A stretch of 64,000 nt of DNA from Pogostemon cablin (lineage: Eukaryota; Streptophyta; Magnoliopsida; Lamiales; Lamiaceae): positions 16,858,852 through 16,922,851 of the forward strand of contig CM042958.1 of NCBI GenBank assembly GCA_023678885.1, in the 5' to 3' direction. Of the stretch, positions 24,569-36,170 are shown piece by piece. Each line of letters opens with the position of its first letter. The stretch's first letter is position 1. The notes beneath the pieces are model-generated. The model was not told where the DNA came from, ran no database searches, and saw only the letters and a program-made list of their open reading frames with translations. Position numbers and translations under genes: made by a program.

Positions 24569-26645
24569 ATGGCAACATCTCATGGTGCATCCGTTTCACT
24601 TCAGACTGCAGGTTCCAACAAAGAAACCTTCTTGGTGGGCGCTTCTCCTTCTCGAATTACTTTCACCAATTGTTTCCTGTCACGTCGGCCGCCGTCGCGT
24701 TCCGCCAGCCTCATCTGCGCCGGCCGCCGTCGAGGGAGCGGGAAACCTGTCACTTCCAAGAAGAGTAACAAGGTGAGAAGTTTTTAGAATTAGGGTTTCC
24801 CCACATTTTGCGAAGATTTTGTACTTGACAAAAAGGGCCAATTGTAAATACTCTTGGTTTCTAATTATCTGGGGAAGATGAATCAATTTTGTGTTTTTTA
24901 TTAATTCCTTCTGGTTTATTCAACTTGGATTGAGTTGTGTAATTGTGATGGTATTATATCTGGATATGTTGTTCCAAAATTGGTTTGCCAAATGTGGTGT
25001 TTATGTGTTTATTGTGGTGGAGTTCAGATGGTATTAGGTTCAACAATTGGTTGTATATATCTGTGTAGAAAAAAGTTGAACAAGAAACTGTGGGAGTAGA
25101 TGAGGACATAGATGAAGATGCTTTCGAAGCACTTTTCCTTCAGCTTGAAGAAGATTTGAAGAACGATGAACTATTTGGAAGTGATGATGAAGGAGATGAT
25201 GATATAAGTGAGGAAGATCTTGCAAAACTTGAGCAAGAATTAGTTGAGGCTCTAGAAGATGTCGATTTGTTGGGGGAATTGGACTCTGAAGATACTGAGA
25301 ATGAAGATGAAGAAGAGGATGACGGTGTTGTGGATGTTGAGAATGGATCTGTAACTGATGATGACGATGAAGAAGAGGAAATGCCAGTAAAGCTTAAGAA
25401 TTGGCAGCTCAGGAGGCTGGCCAATGTATTGAAAAAGGGACGTCGCAAGACTTGTGTGAGTATGAATCTATGAGTGCTTCTTGGTATAGTTTTGTATCAC
25501 ATTACTCATTATATGGTGTTGTTTTGTAGATCAAGAATCTAGCTGCTGATCTATGTTTGGATAGGGCTGTTGTTCTGAAATTACTTCGAGACCCTCCTCC
25601 TAATCTTCTAATGTTGAGTGCTACTTTGCCTGATGAACCTGAGACTGCAATCTTAGCTCCTGTGGAGAAACAGGTGGAAATTGTTCCAGAGGAGACGATG
25701 AAGAAGCCTGAAGTTAAGGTTGACGCGCCCATTCATGTCATGCATGGTGATTGGTCTGCTCGAAAGAGGTTGAAGAAAGTGCAAATTGAAACTCTTGAGC
25801 AAGTCTACAGACGAGCGAAGCGCCCAACTGTGAGTACCTAAATGGCTCAAACTTAACCTTATATCACGACGGTTCTCTAATATAATATATAACTTTCTAG
25901 TGGTTCAGTAAGTTGATTTCAAGTAGAATTATAATCTGGGGAACATTTAATATATATATATATCAGCACAGTAGCTTTCTGTCATTAACGAGTTCATAGT
26001 CTAGGCTCAGATGCCACAAGATTATCTAAATTATTGTTGTGAGAAGGAAAGAAAAATGTAAACTTGGTTGTTTAATTGAAACCTTTAAAAAGCCACAATC
26101 GAGCATCTGTAGAAGGTAAAACCAAGAGGGTATTGGGATTGTACTATATTCGAACATCTTTCATCGTAAATTTTTTTGTATAGAAATACTTGTTGTTCAT
26201 AGACTTGTGCTCATGTGCACTAAATTCATATAAACTAAAACAGTTGGATTCCCTAAACTGCTATTGTGAAATGGATAGAATAGTTGATTGTATCTAATTA
26301 GTTTTCTGCACAATTTTTCGCCCTAGCTCAATGACCTTTTCGTTTGCTTTCTTGAAGCATTGCTACTATGCAAGATCTTGTTCAAATCAATATATGAATG
26401 CAATAAATTGTGTCCATCCTATTGTTTTTCCATTCACTCCATCTCTGTATCCAAGTCATTAACCGTACATTGTCTGTGCCACCTCGACTATGCAGAATGC
26501 CATGATCAGTAGCATTGTTCATGTGACAAATCTGCCTCGTAAAAGAGTAGTGAAGTGGTTTGAAGACAAACGATCTGAAGAAGGCGTACCTGAGCTTCGT
26601 GTTCCATATCAACGATCTACTCCTGAATCCGTGTTTACCAGCTAG
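24569..26645 (+). CDS. OCP3: OCP3-like chloroplast-targeted homeodomain protein (OVEREXPRESSOR OF CATIONIC PEROXIDASE 3)
   Basis: Four exons: 24569-24772, 25069-25455, 25530-25829, 26496-26645. All meet at phase 0 with GT-AG borders and give 346 residues. The N-terminus is rich in Ser/Thr/Arg with few acids (residues 1-68, RRPPSRSASLICAGRRR), a typical plastid transit peptide encoded by its own exon. A very acidic region follows (about 72-180), then NWQLRRLANVLKKGRRKT and a conserved LLRDPPPNLLMLSATLPDE block. The C-terminal homeodomain-like segment (about 271-326) includes WSARKRLKKVQIETLEQVYR and NLPRKRVVKWFEDKR. The DNA-contacting position of the usual WFxNRR motif is Asp here, as I recall for the Arabidopsis protein. 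In Arabidopsis OCP3 is a regulator of disease resistance and drought responses. HY5 is the next gene downstream. Confidence 0.93.
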
Positions 26646-29234
26646 AGCGACCTGGTAATATCCAGCCTCCAATGCTGTGAATGCATATCCTTTATTCAGG
26701 GTGTAGCTTTGGTGTAATTTGCATTGTTCAAGAAGTCCCCACCGAGGCCCCGTCTAGGCACTACTCTGAGGTCGTCTAGACGATGGGCCTCTATATTGTT
26801 CTAGTCAGCGCTTGATGCCTTCTAGGATATTGCTACTTAGAATGCTTGTAGTATGTAGTCACATGTGTATGTCCAATTGAAATAATTCATAAGCAATGCA
26901 AGTAATATTTTCTTTTCTGAAAAATGATATCTAATAAATGCAACGATCTCACATTTTGATAATTTAGACTTGCTCTTTATTCATTTGTTAAAACTGGTAA
27001 AAGTCTATAAATGAAAAATAATAAATAAAATCCTATCAATATCAATCAAGACAATTAACTAACCTATGACAAACAAATCACCCTAAACGTGTGGCTAAAA
27101 GCCAAAGGACTCGATTGGTGGCTCAACCCTCAAATTCAAAGCCTAATAATAGGGTTAACAATCCCTAACTTATCCAGAAAGTGCATACAACTCCATCAAG
27201 AAGGGGCATCATTTTCGTGATAACGTCCAAGTATAATGGAGGGTTTGAAAAAAAAAAGTATCTTTATCTATAAAATCTGAGTATAATACAGTTTGTAGGA
27301 AAAAAGATTAATATCCCTATATATCTCTCACCGGTGGAAAAAAAATTATATACTCAATATGTCTGAACCTCTTTTTTTTTTTTTTCTGATAAGAGTATCC
27401 TTCCTAATTTAGCTCATGGGACTTATCTCTGGAGTTCATTCTGGGCTGAATTTTTATAAATGTTCGGATTTCCTTTGCTGAATTCTTATAAGTGTCGCAT
27501 TGGTTTAAAATTTTCTTATAAAGTTAGATAGAATTCGTGTATAAATGGATGACATCATATGTGCTAGCCCACCTTGTTATTGGGCTCAAATTAACATAAA
27601 TGTAAACCCTTGTTTTTATGAGTGTTTGTATTAAAATATAAAAAGTACAAATCCAATTGTTGGATTTTTTTTTCTACATATTGTTCATATAATTAGTGAA
27701 CAAAAAGATGTTCTTTAATATTAGTCTGTATCTTAATCTTTAAAAGAAAAATATATATTAAATTGTACTCTCTCCGTTCCGAGCAAAGAGATGCATTTGC
27801 TTTTTGCATGTAGATTAAAGAGTATTATTATTTTATGTAAAGAGATGTGATGGGTAGTGGTGAGTCATTGATGACCCTTTTAACTAAAATAAAAAAATGA
27901 TGCAATTTAAATGAGCCGCCCAATATAATAAAATATTGTTATTTGGGCGGGATAGAGGGAATACTTCTTGTATAATACTATAATCAATTAATAATAATCG
28001 TGATATATATTTTTAAATAACTATGCGCTCACCGGCCATACCTAGATTGCATTTTTTCTTTGAACAGGTAGAGTGTAGTTCATTTACTCTATAAATTAAT
28101 TCTAATCGAGTTTTTTTTTAATGAATTCGAGAAAATTAATTTAGTATTAAGGGTATTGATAAAACAAAAGCTTATGAGTCGCAACCTCACATTAGTAGCG
28201 TACGAGATTAATAAGAAGTTACAAAATTTTAATTTGATCGATATAATTATTTAATTAAACTATTTTATTTTTTATAAACAATTTGTACAATAAATAAAAA
28301 GTTATACTCTCTCCGGCCACTTACAAAGTATCAATTTTATTATTTCTGGCGTCCGTTTTAAAGGAATCAATTTCCTCTATTTAGTAAAGAAAGTACACAA
28401 TACAACCCACCACTTCCCTCTAATATAACTATTCACTTTACCTATAATAATAATATTCTTTAATTTACGTACAAAAAGTAAATAAAGACCTTAAAATTAT
28501 TACGTACAAACATAGTTACTTTTCAAGTGGTCAAAACTAGTATTTGTTTAACAAACGGTGAAATAGTCTCAATGTGGAACAATTTTTCGAAAGACTTGTA
28601 TTGTACTCTCTATCCTAATATTTTATATAAACAAGTACAATATATTGGGAATGGACTATGGAGGGAATATGTGGGTAAAACAATTCCTATCAATTATTAT
28701 TTTTATTTAAGGTCCATCCGTAAAATAAATTTCGTAAAAAGCTATTTACCTACATTTAATGTAAAAGTAACATTCACTTAAGCAATAATATTTAAACTTA
28801 CTATTATTAGGCATAACTTTAGATTTATTTCACTTCTATTCAATGTCCACTCATAGTTCGAATCTCCTATTACATTTTGATGTTACGCCTTCCATTATAA
28901 ATTATTGGATGATTTATATATTATTACAAATCGTTGGATGATTGACACGTATAAACTGTTCTATACCCTAACAATCAACCCTAAGGGAAAGATTTAGATT
29001 TTTCTCTCCGAATAGGCGTTACTCATCTAATCCGTATAAGAAGAGATGTAATACCAAAATGTAATAAGAAATCCAGATCCTCCCCTCTAGTCTTTAAAAT
29101 TAAACTACAAAGCAAAACTAGCACACAGTTTGTATTATTTACAACGAAATTTTATCTAATATAAATATGTCACTTTATTATTTGAAATGCAGTTGAGCAA
29201 TTTGTTTTTATTTTGAATTTGTCTTAATTTTACA
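26646..29234. other. OCP3 3' region and repeat-rich spacer
   Basis: The 3' UTR of OCP3 probably ends near 26900. The rest is AT-rich with no coding frame. One Stowaway-like MITE is delimited at 27768-27961. A second possible MITE starts with ACTCTCTCCGGCCACTTACA near 28304, but its right end is uncertain (perhaps CTATGGAGGGAATAT near 28668). Confidence 0.45.
27768..27961. mobile_element. Stowaway-like MITE (194 bp) with TA target duplication
   Basis: Left end TACTCTCTCCGTTCCGAGCA; right end GGCGGGATAGAGGGAATA. These are imperfect inverted copies of the CTCCCTCCGTCC type, flanked by TA on both sides. The inner TTTGCTTTTTGCATGTAGATTAA phrase recurs in the other MITEs of this window. Confidence 0.6.
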
Positions 29235-30023
29235 TTAAATGCTGGGTTCACTAATGACACCTCATATTTAATTTCTCGCCCATTTCCCACCTCTATTTTT
29301 AGCACTTTTATTTTCCATCACAACCATTCATCTTTAATAATTAAATCTTAACCCTCAATATACATAATCATTAATTTTGGAAGTTTTAGTCTAAATTTGA
29401 AAAATTTTACATCATTCACCACCTTTAATCAAATGGTGCTTTATATATATAAAAAATTATTGTATTTATATATAAAAATAATTATTGTATTTATTTAATT
29501 AAAATTATTTGTTTTAAACCATTGATTTTAATTAAAATTATTTAAGCCATTTATTTAGTGTCATTGTACTTATTTATTAAATAATTGTATTTTATAATTG
29601 TTATCCATTAATTTGTAAGTATAATATTATTTTTCATAATTATAAATTTTGCTAATCACGTTGAATAACACAATTAATATGTAATTTTTTTTCGAAAAGT
29701 ATAATTTCATGTTAAGATATTTTTTATTAATCTAATTAGTGTTAAATATATATTTCTTAATATTATATTATTAGTATATGGAGAGAAATGACGTTGTCTG
29801 TGACAAACGAATTGTAAGACGAATAAACCAAATAATTCATGATTTTATTCATTAGTAAAGTATGATTTAAATAGATAAATTATGATTCTAAAATAAATAT
29901 AGTATTCACTAAAATATGTCGAATTATTCATTAAAGATTTTAAAATGGTTATAATACGATTTACTAAAATACGATATGTTATTAACAAAAGTATGATTTT
30001 AATTTAATAGAGAATATAACATA

Positions 30024-30192
30024 CTTCATTCGTTCGGTTCAAAGGTATCCATTTACTTTTTGCACGTGAATTAAGGAATATTATTATTTTATGTAAAGTG
30101 GTTAGTTGTATTAGAGAGAAGTGATGGGTCATATTGTGTATTTTTTTTTACTAAATAGGGGAAATAGATACATTTGAAGCGGACACCACAAA
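30024..30192. mobile_element. Stowaway-like MITE 1 of a stack of three
   Basis: It starts CTTCATTCGTTCGGTTCAAA after TA and ends with GAAGCGGACACCACAAA before the TA that begins the next unit. Ends are more eroded than in the next two copies, and the left boundary matches the single MITE of duplicate copy 2 (31957). Confidence 0.5.
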
Positions 30193-30194
30193 TA

Positions 30195-30433
30195 CTCTCT
30201 TCGTCCGCTTCAAAGGTAACCGTTTGCTTTTTGGACATGGACAGTTCTAAGGTCTTTATTTGTTTTTTCACGTGGATTAAAGAGTATTATTATTATAGAT
30301 AAAGTGGGTAGTTTTATTAGAGGGAAGTGGTGAATCATATTATGTAATTTTTTTACTAAATAGTGGAAATTGATACATTTGAAGTGGATGCCAGGAATAG
30401 TAAAATTGATACATTTGAAGCGGACGGAGGGAG
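30195..30433. mobile_element. Stowaway-like MITE 2 of a stack of three (239 bp)
   Basis: Left end CTCTCTTCGTCCGCTTCAAA, right end GAAGCGGACGGAGGGAG, bounded by TA on both sides. The interior includes the TTTGCTTTTTGGACATGGACA phrase shared with the neighbouring copy. Confidence 0.65.
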
Positions 30434-30445
30434 TAGTCACAAATA

Positions 30446-30722
30446 CTCCCTCCGTCCACTTCAAATGTAACCGTTTGCTTTTTGCACATGGACAGTTCTA
30501 AAGTTTTTATTTGCTTTTTTCACGTGGATTAAGGAGTATTATTATTATATATAAAGTGGGTAGTTGTACTAGAGGGAAGTGGTGGATCATATTGTGTAAT
30601 TTTTTTTACTAAATAGAGGAAATTGATACAATTGAAGCGGATGTCAGGAATAGTAAAATGGATACATTTGAAACAGACGGAGGGAGTAGTAAAATGGATA
30701 TCTTCGAAGCGGACGGAGGGAG
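30446..30722. mobile_element. Stowaway-like MITE 3 of the stack, with a doubled right end
   Basis: Left end CTCCCTCCGTCCACTTCAAA. The right terminus occurs twice, ACAGACGGAGGGAG ending at 30686 and GCGGACGGAGGGAG ending at 30722, each followed by TA. This suggests insertion of one MITE next to, or into, the end of another, followed by deletion or unequal exchange. Confidence 0.65.
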
Positions 30723-30822
30723 TATAAAATATCATTTAAATTTATGAAACATTAAATATATTAAATATAATATAAAAGTTGTTTTCGTGCAACAAATAGA
30801 TAAGTTACATCAAATTATTAGA

Positions 30823-30823
30823 A

Positions 30824-30892
<69 letters not shown>
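30823..30892. repeat. (TA)n microsatellite, about 70 bp
   Basis: Pure TA run inside duplicate copy 1. The equivalent place in copy 2 (about 32262) has only a few TA units, so expansion followed the duplication. Confidence 0.9.
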
Positions 30893-30898
<6 letters not shown>

Positions 30899-31209
30899 CC
30901 AAGCTGTTTAGGATGTATGCACCCTAAGGGTTGATAATACCCATTTCTTGAGTTTTATTTTAAAATTGAAAAAAAAAATTGACTAAAGTTCTAAATTTTA
31001 AATTTTAAAAAAATTGTATCATATTAATTCATGAACGATTACATAAAAATCAATAAGACTAAGAAATATAATACTCATACGCTTTCCAAATATTACGATT
31101 AAAGAAAAAATAAAGTTTTATATTAATTCAAGTTCTAAATGATTATATTAAAAAAAATATTATTAAAGAATTTATAATTTTAATTTAAATAACAATATTA
31201 TTGTAAAAG

Positions 31210-32565
31210 TTAATGACAAGCCCTATTTAATTTCCCGTTTATTTCTCCAGCTCTATTTTTAGCACTTTTGTTTTTCATCACAACCATTCATTTTTAATGA
31301 TTAAATCTTAACCCTCAGTATACATAATCATTAATCTTGGAAGTTTTAGCCTAAATTTGGAAATTTTTACATCATTCACCACCTTTAATCAAATGGTGTT
31401 TTATATATATAAAAATTTATTGTAAAAAAGAATTATTGTATTTATTTAATTAAAATTATTTGTTTTAAACCATTGATTTTAATTAAAATTATTTAAGCCA
31501 TTTATTAATTGTCATTGTACTTATTCATTAAATAATTATATTTTATAATTGTTATCCATTAATTTGTAATTATAATATTATTTTTCATAATTATAAATTT
31601 TGCTAACCACGTTAAATAACACAAAGTAATTTTTTTTTCGAAAAGTATAATTTCATATTAAGATATTTTTTATTAAATATATATTTCTTAATATTATATT
31701 ATTAGTATATGGAGAGAAATGACGTTGTCTGTGACAAACGAGTTGTAAGATGGATAAATCAAATAATTCATAATTTTACTCATTAGTAAGTATGATTTAA
31801 ATGGATAAATTATGATTCTAAAATAAATATAGTATTCACTAAAATATGTCGAATTATTATTCATTAAAGATTTTAAAATGATTATAATAAGATTTACTAA
31901 AATACGATATGTTATTAATGAAAGTATGATTTTAATTTAATAGAGTATATAACATACTCCCTCCTTCCAGTTCTAAGGTATCTATTTGTTTTTTGCACGT
32001 GGATTAAGGAGTATTATTATATGTAAATTGGGTAGTTGTATTAGAGGGAAGTGGTGAGTCATATTGTGTATTTTTTTTACTAAATATGTGAAACAGATAC
32101 CTTTGAAGTGAACACTACAAATAGTAAAATGGATACCTTAGAAGCGGACGGAGGGAGTATAAAATATCATTTAAATTTATGAAACATTAAATATATTAAA
32201 TATAATATTAAAGTTGTTTTCGTGCAACAAATAGATAATTTACCATCAAATTATTAGAATATATATATACTAAGGGTTGATAATACCCATTTCTTGGGTT
32301 TTAATTTAAAATTGAAAAAAATATTGACTAAAGTTCTAAATTTCAAATTTAAAAAATTTTGTATTATATTAATTCATGAATGATTATATAAAAATTAATA
32401 AGACTAAGAAATATAATACTCATACACTTTTCAAATATTACGATTAAAGAAAAAATAAAGTTTTATCAATGTTATTGAAGTTCTAAATGATTATATTAAA
32501 AAAATATTATTAAAGAATTTATAATTTTAATTTAAATAATAATATCATTGTAAAAATTAATTACC
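31210..32565. repeat. Segmental duplication, copy 2, with one MITE
   Basis: Same order of landmarks as 29235-31208 but with a single Stowaway-like MITE at 31957-32157 (CTCCCTCCTTCCAGTTCTAA ... GAAGCGGACGGAGGGAG, TA on both sides). It ends with ATTACCATGAAAGGCACGGG, an eroded version of the Helitron-type terminal hairpin. Confidence 0.7.
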
Positions 32566-32579
32566 ATGAAAGGCACGGG

Positions 32580-32740
32580 TAAATTTTTATGATTTTAGGG
32601 TTTAAGGTTTATTTTAAGGTTGAATTAGGGTTAGAGTTTTAGGGTTTAAGATTTTAGGATATAAGGTTTTAGAATTTAGGGTTTAGGGGTTAAGGGTTTT
32701 AGAATTTAGGGATTTAGAGTTTAGAGTTTTATATGATTCA
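32580..32740. repeat. Degenerate telomere-like TTTAGGG repeats
   Basis: A cluster of TTTAGGG, TTTAGGGTTTAAGG and GAATTTAGGG variants over about 160 bp, in the orientation opposite to the CCCTAAA clusters at 13863-13960 and 15870-15965. It is interstitial and heavily mutated, so it is more likely transposon-internal than a relic chromosome end. Confidence 0.55.
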
Positions 32741-32989
32741 CTTATTTATCATCATTTTACTCTTTTGGAGGAAATGTATTAAAAGTTATTAAAATTCTCA
32801 TTATAGTATTTTTGACTAATAAATGTATTTTAATGGTCTTTTTAGATTTTGATATTTTTTAAATAATTTGAATTTTTTTCCTCTTATGTTCTCACTAAAG
32901 GTGATTATTTAATTTGAAAGTATTCTATACATGCCATTAATCATAAAGCCTCAATGTTCTTTTAAAAAAAATGCAATATAATTACAAAT

Positions 32990-32991
32990 GA

Positions 32992-33029
<38 letters not shown>

Positions 33030-33285
33030 CATAAAATAATAAGATTCATGAACGGTTATACACAAATTGTTTAATTCATAAATGGTTACATAAAAAATAA
33101 TAAGATTAAGAAATATAATACTCATATAAATTCTAAATATTACGATTCAAGATAAAAAAGGTTTCTACTAATTATAATTCTAAATAATTATATTAAAAAA
33201 ATATTATTAAAAAATTAATAATTTTAAATTAATTAAATAACATTGATGAAATTAATACCGTGCAATGCACTGATAAGTTAGCTAG
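32990..33285 (+). mobile_element. Helitron-like 3' segment with hairpin and CTAGT terminus
   Basis: The segment repeats the tail of the two duplicate copies (AAGAAATATAATACTCATA, then AATATTACGATT, then ATTATATTAAAAAAATATTA). It finishes with a CCGTGCAATGCAC hairpin at 33258-33270, 11 nt of spacer, and CTAG at 33282-33285 followed by T. Spacing and stem match the minus-strand terminus at 11845-11870. A (TA)n run lies at 33000-33025. No replicase/helicase coding sequence is seen. Confidence 0.55.
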
Positions 33286-34575
33286 TAATGAATGAAAGGG
33301 TGGTTTGATTTGATATACTCCTTTAGATGTCCCATTGTTTTACTTTTTTAGGAGGATTAAGAAGTATTATTAATTAGTGTGTAATTGTATTAATAAGAAT
33401 GATGAATTCTATATTTTAATTGTATTAATAGGTGTGTGTGAATTTTATTTATGTAAAAAAGAAAAGAAAACTTTTTGCGTATGTCGCAAAAATAATAAAA
33501 GATCACCTTTGATAGGGATGGGGTATATGTTTTACTTGTTCATTTGTGGTGGGATATTAATAGGAATGAGATAGTAATGATAATTGTACAATACTATATA
33601 TTTTAAAGTAATATGGTAATTATTATAAAATGTAAAAGTAATTTTACATTTTCTATATTATCTATTTAGAATTTTTATTATTAATTTACTAATAATTAAC
33701 TAAAACATACAAATTAGACTTATCTTATTATTTACCCATAAACTTTATTATATTTATTTTTAAAAAAAATAACAAAAAACATAATTTTATAACATTAATA
33801 GAAAGTAATAATATTTTTTTTTAAAAAAAAGTGATATATAATCCACAAAAAATGATGATTATATAATTAATTATTTCATGAACAACTCACCATATATAAA
33901 TATAAAAATGTAGCATATTAAATGAAAAGTAATTAATAATTAAGAAAACGTTACGCGAAATCGTTTTATAATACTGCTCAATAAAAAGAATTCATTATAA
34001 TGTTTTAAAAAATAATTTTATCATCAATTTTCTTAATATTATCATCAATTTTTCATTTCTAAAATTAAACGAATATACTACCTCTATTCCATTTAAAGAT
34101 TAGCGTATAATCATTTTAGCCGTTCCATAATGATACAATTATAACTTTATATTAAATATTTCTCTTCATTCTACGAATATAACCCATTTTATTATTAGGG
34201 TGTATCATAATTATGGTTATTTTTTTATTACATTGAATTCATACAAAATAATTAATATGAGTATACTATATATTTTTATAAAACACACTACACGAGTATA
34301 ATTATTTACTATACATTAGTTGTATAAATTGTTGATGCGTGGCCCATAAAAAATATTATTTGTTTTGTAGGAGCACTTTGTATAAACAAAAAAAATATGC
34401 CAACTTTTAACAGAAAAAAAAAAGTCAACTCCAGACACTGATTGAGTATATTCTTTAAACTAAGTAAGAGAAAGGATTATATCTTAAATCTGTTAATTCA
34501 AATTAAGAGAAGCAGTATTGTATGAGGTTATTTCATGGTTAGATCACTTTACATTTTCTTTATGAGTGTTGCAAT
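33286..34575. other. AT-rich spacer, no gene seen
   Basis: No convincing coding frame. A possible eroded MITE starts with TACTCCTTTAGATGTCCCAT near 33316, but its right end is not clear. Confidence 0.5.
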
Positions 34576-35098
34576 TTTTATTGAATACACATTCTTATTA
34601 AATGCACACCCACTTTAAATTCTTAAAATATTAATTTTATTGTATACATACCCCCTAAAAACTCAAATTTATCCTTTTTTATTTTATAATTATACACCCC
34701 TCATTATCCACGTTAATCCATCATTAAATCTTAATGTATATCAAGAAACTCCATTTTCTTCCATTCTACCCATAGGTTTATTAAAAAAAATTTCACGCTA
34801 TGTAGACGGATTTGCATGGAGGCATCTCAAGATTCTTATTATACCACCCAAAATTCCCGCTCCTCTCCCTCCAACATTTCGACATGGTGGATTCTATTTT
34901 TCCAAACATGGACCGTTCCGATTTCACACGCCATCTACAACTACTGGTTCGATTTCATGGGGCTACTCCGTACTCATCTACGAGAGGATCATGCCCAGAT
35001 CACGTCATAACCCCCATCGAAACCTTTAACATCTTGTGAGGAGAGTTAAGACCACCGCCGCAGTAAAGAGAGATTGAATGAGTGTGTATTCAATAAAA
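34576..35098. mobile_element. Non-autonomous TIR element (about 520 bp), relative of the 5.9-7.1 kb element
   Basis: Left end TTTTATTGAATACACATTC; the right end in reverse complement reads CATTTTATTGAATACACACTC. The interior is less AT-rich and includes a 129-codon frame with no recognisable motif. It is read as element filler, not a gene. The terminal motif matches the multi-copy ends of the element at 5903-7113. Confidence 0.5.
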
Positions 35099-35159
35099 TG
35101 AGGTGTGGATTTAGTCCATGCCTTTCTTTAATTGGTTATTATTTTTATTAAAGATGTTA

Positions 35160-35453
35160 CTCCCTCCGTCACACGTATTTTTACACACTTTCTATTTTTG
35201 GTTGTCACACGTATTTTTATTCATTCCATTTATGGTAAAAATATATAATATTTTATTACCTACTTTTTACAATCCCAACAACTTTAATTACTTTTTTATA
35301 CGTTATTCATAATTCTCAACAACTTTATTTACTTTTTATTTTTAAATTACTAATTTATCCATACTTTTTTACATTATACTGTACATTAAAAAAATAACAT
35401 GTCTTAATCTACGTGTCCGTACAAATGGGTAAAAATACCCGAAACGGAGGGAG
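35160..35453. mobile_element. Stowaway MITE (294 bp) upstream of HY5
   Basis: Left end CTCCCTCCGTCACACGTATT; right end CCGAAACGGAGGGAG. It is flanked by TA on both sides (35158-35159, 35454-35455). The inner part repeats the CACACGTATTTTTAC phrase and its reverse complement. It lies about 700 bp before the HY5 ATG. Confidence 0.75.
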
Positions 35454-35759
35454 TATCAATTTTTTCTTTAAAAAGAATTGTTATTTATTATTTATATTAT
35501 AAATTATTCATAAAATAATATATTTCAATATTACCACTTTTCACCACATTAAATATCATTTACATTATAAATATTATTAATTTTTATTTATATGATTGGA
35601 GCGAGTGTTTACCAAATTAAAATTACATATTCCTTCAATAGAAATATTGAAGCCTTTCTAGAAATATCAATTTAGAAATATATTGAAGCCTTTCTAGAAA
35701 TATCAACTCCATTTGTAATGCAGAGGGTAAATAATATGGCCCATCTATAGGAAATAAAT

Positions 35760-36170
35760 ATCAAGGTAAATAGCGTATCCCCCACCCAGCACGTAGCAAA
35801 GGTGGTCCCGATTTCACCGCACCTACTCTAACCCGCATTACCGTCGGATCACATTATGATCTGAAGGATGATATTGGTCCACGGTACTGATTCATCCGCC
35901 TTTGATTAATTCACCACGTTATGGCTCAAAACACTGCCACGATCATCAATCCACTACCGTCCGATCAGAATTCATCCGACGGATGCTGTAGCGTAGAGCT
36001 CCTCCCTTCTATCTCACTCTGCTTTCGGTAACATTTACGTCCCGCCCCTTTTCTCTCTCAGACACCTAAATTATCCCATTCGACATTCTCTCTCTAAACC
36101 GAATTCTCTTTCTCTCTCTCTCTCATCCACATTCTTCTGTCTTCGGCTTTTTTCTTTATTTTAAGTGGAA
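35760..36170 (+). promoter_or_regulatory. HY5: HY5 proximal promoter and 5' leader
   Basis: GC content rises sharply from about 35770. Three ACGT cores are visible: GCACGTAG (35789-35796), CCACGTTA (35914-35921) and TTACGTCC (36035-36042). ACGT cores are the class of site bound by HY5 and related bZIPs, so autoregulation is possible, but this is inference. From about 36050 the sequence is a CT-rich leader (TTTCTCTCTCTCTCTC near 36110) with no upstream ATG close to the start codon. Confidence 0.5.

Larger units (their letters stand above)
29235..31208. repeat. Segmental duplication, copy 1 (Helitron-like body carrying three stacked MITEs)
   Basis: This segment aligns by eye with 31210-32565. 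Shared phrases include TTTTTAGCACTTTT, CACAACCATTCATCTTTAAT and TACATAATCATTAAT near 29300-29370, GGAGAGAAATGACGTTGTCT (29780), and GGGTTGATAATACCCATTTCTTG (30928) versus 32274. Between them both copies carry a Stowaway-like MITE inserted at the same site after ATATAACA. Copy 1 holds three such MITEs head to tail plus a long (TA)n run, so it is longer than copy 2. Confidence 0.7.

Noticed and set aside
25140..25448. Ser-rich minus-strand frame of 102 codons
   Set aside because: It is the antisense of the acidic GAT/GAA-rich exon 2 of OCP3; poly-Ser is the expected shadow.
28527..28781. 84-codon frame in the OCP3-HY5 spacer
   Set aside because: AT-rich, no motif, and located in probable MITE sequence.
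28840..28890. GTTCGAATC phrase resembling a tRNA T-arm
   Set aside because: The upstream 60 bases cannot form an acceptor stem, D-arm or anticodon arm, so it is a chance match.
30210..30735. Minus-strand frames with repeated FKCINF-like phrases
   Set aside because: The repetition comes from the stacked MITE inverted ends, not from a protein repeat.
34640..35039. 129-codon frame in the 34.6-kb element
   Set aside because: Low-complexity translation with three overlapping frames open at once and no motif. Read as transposon filler.
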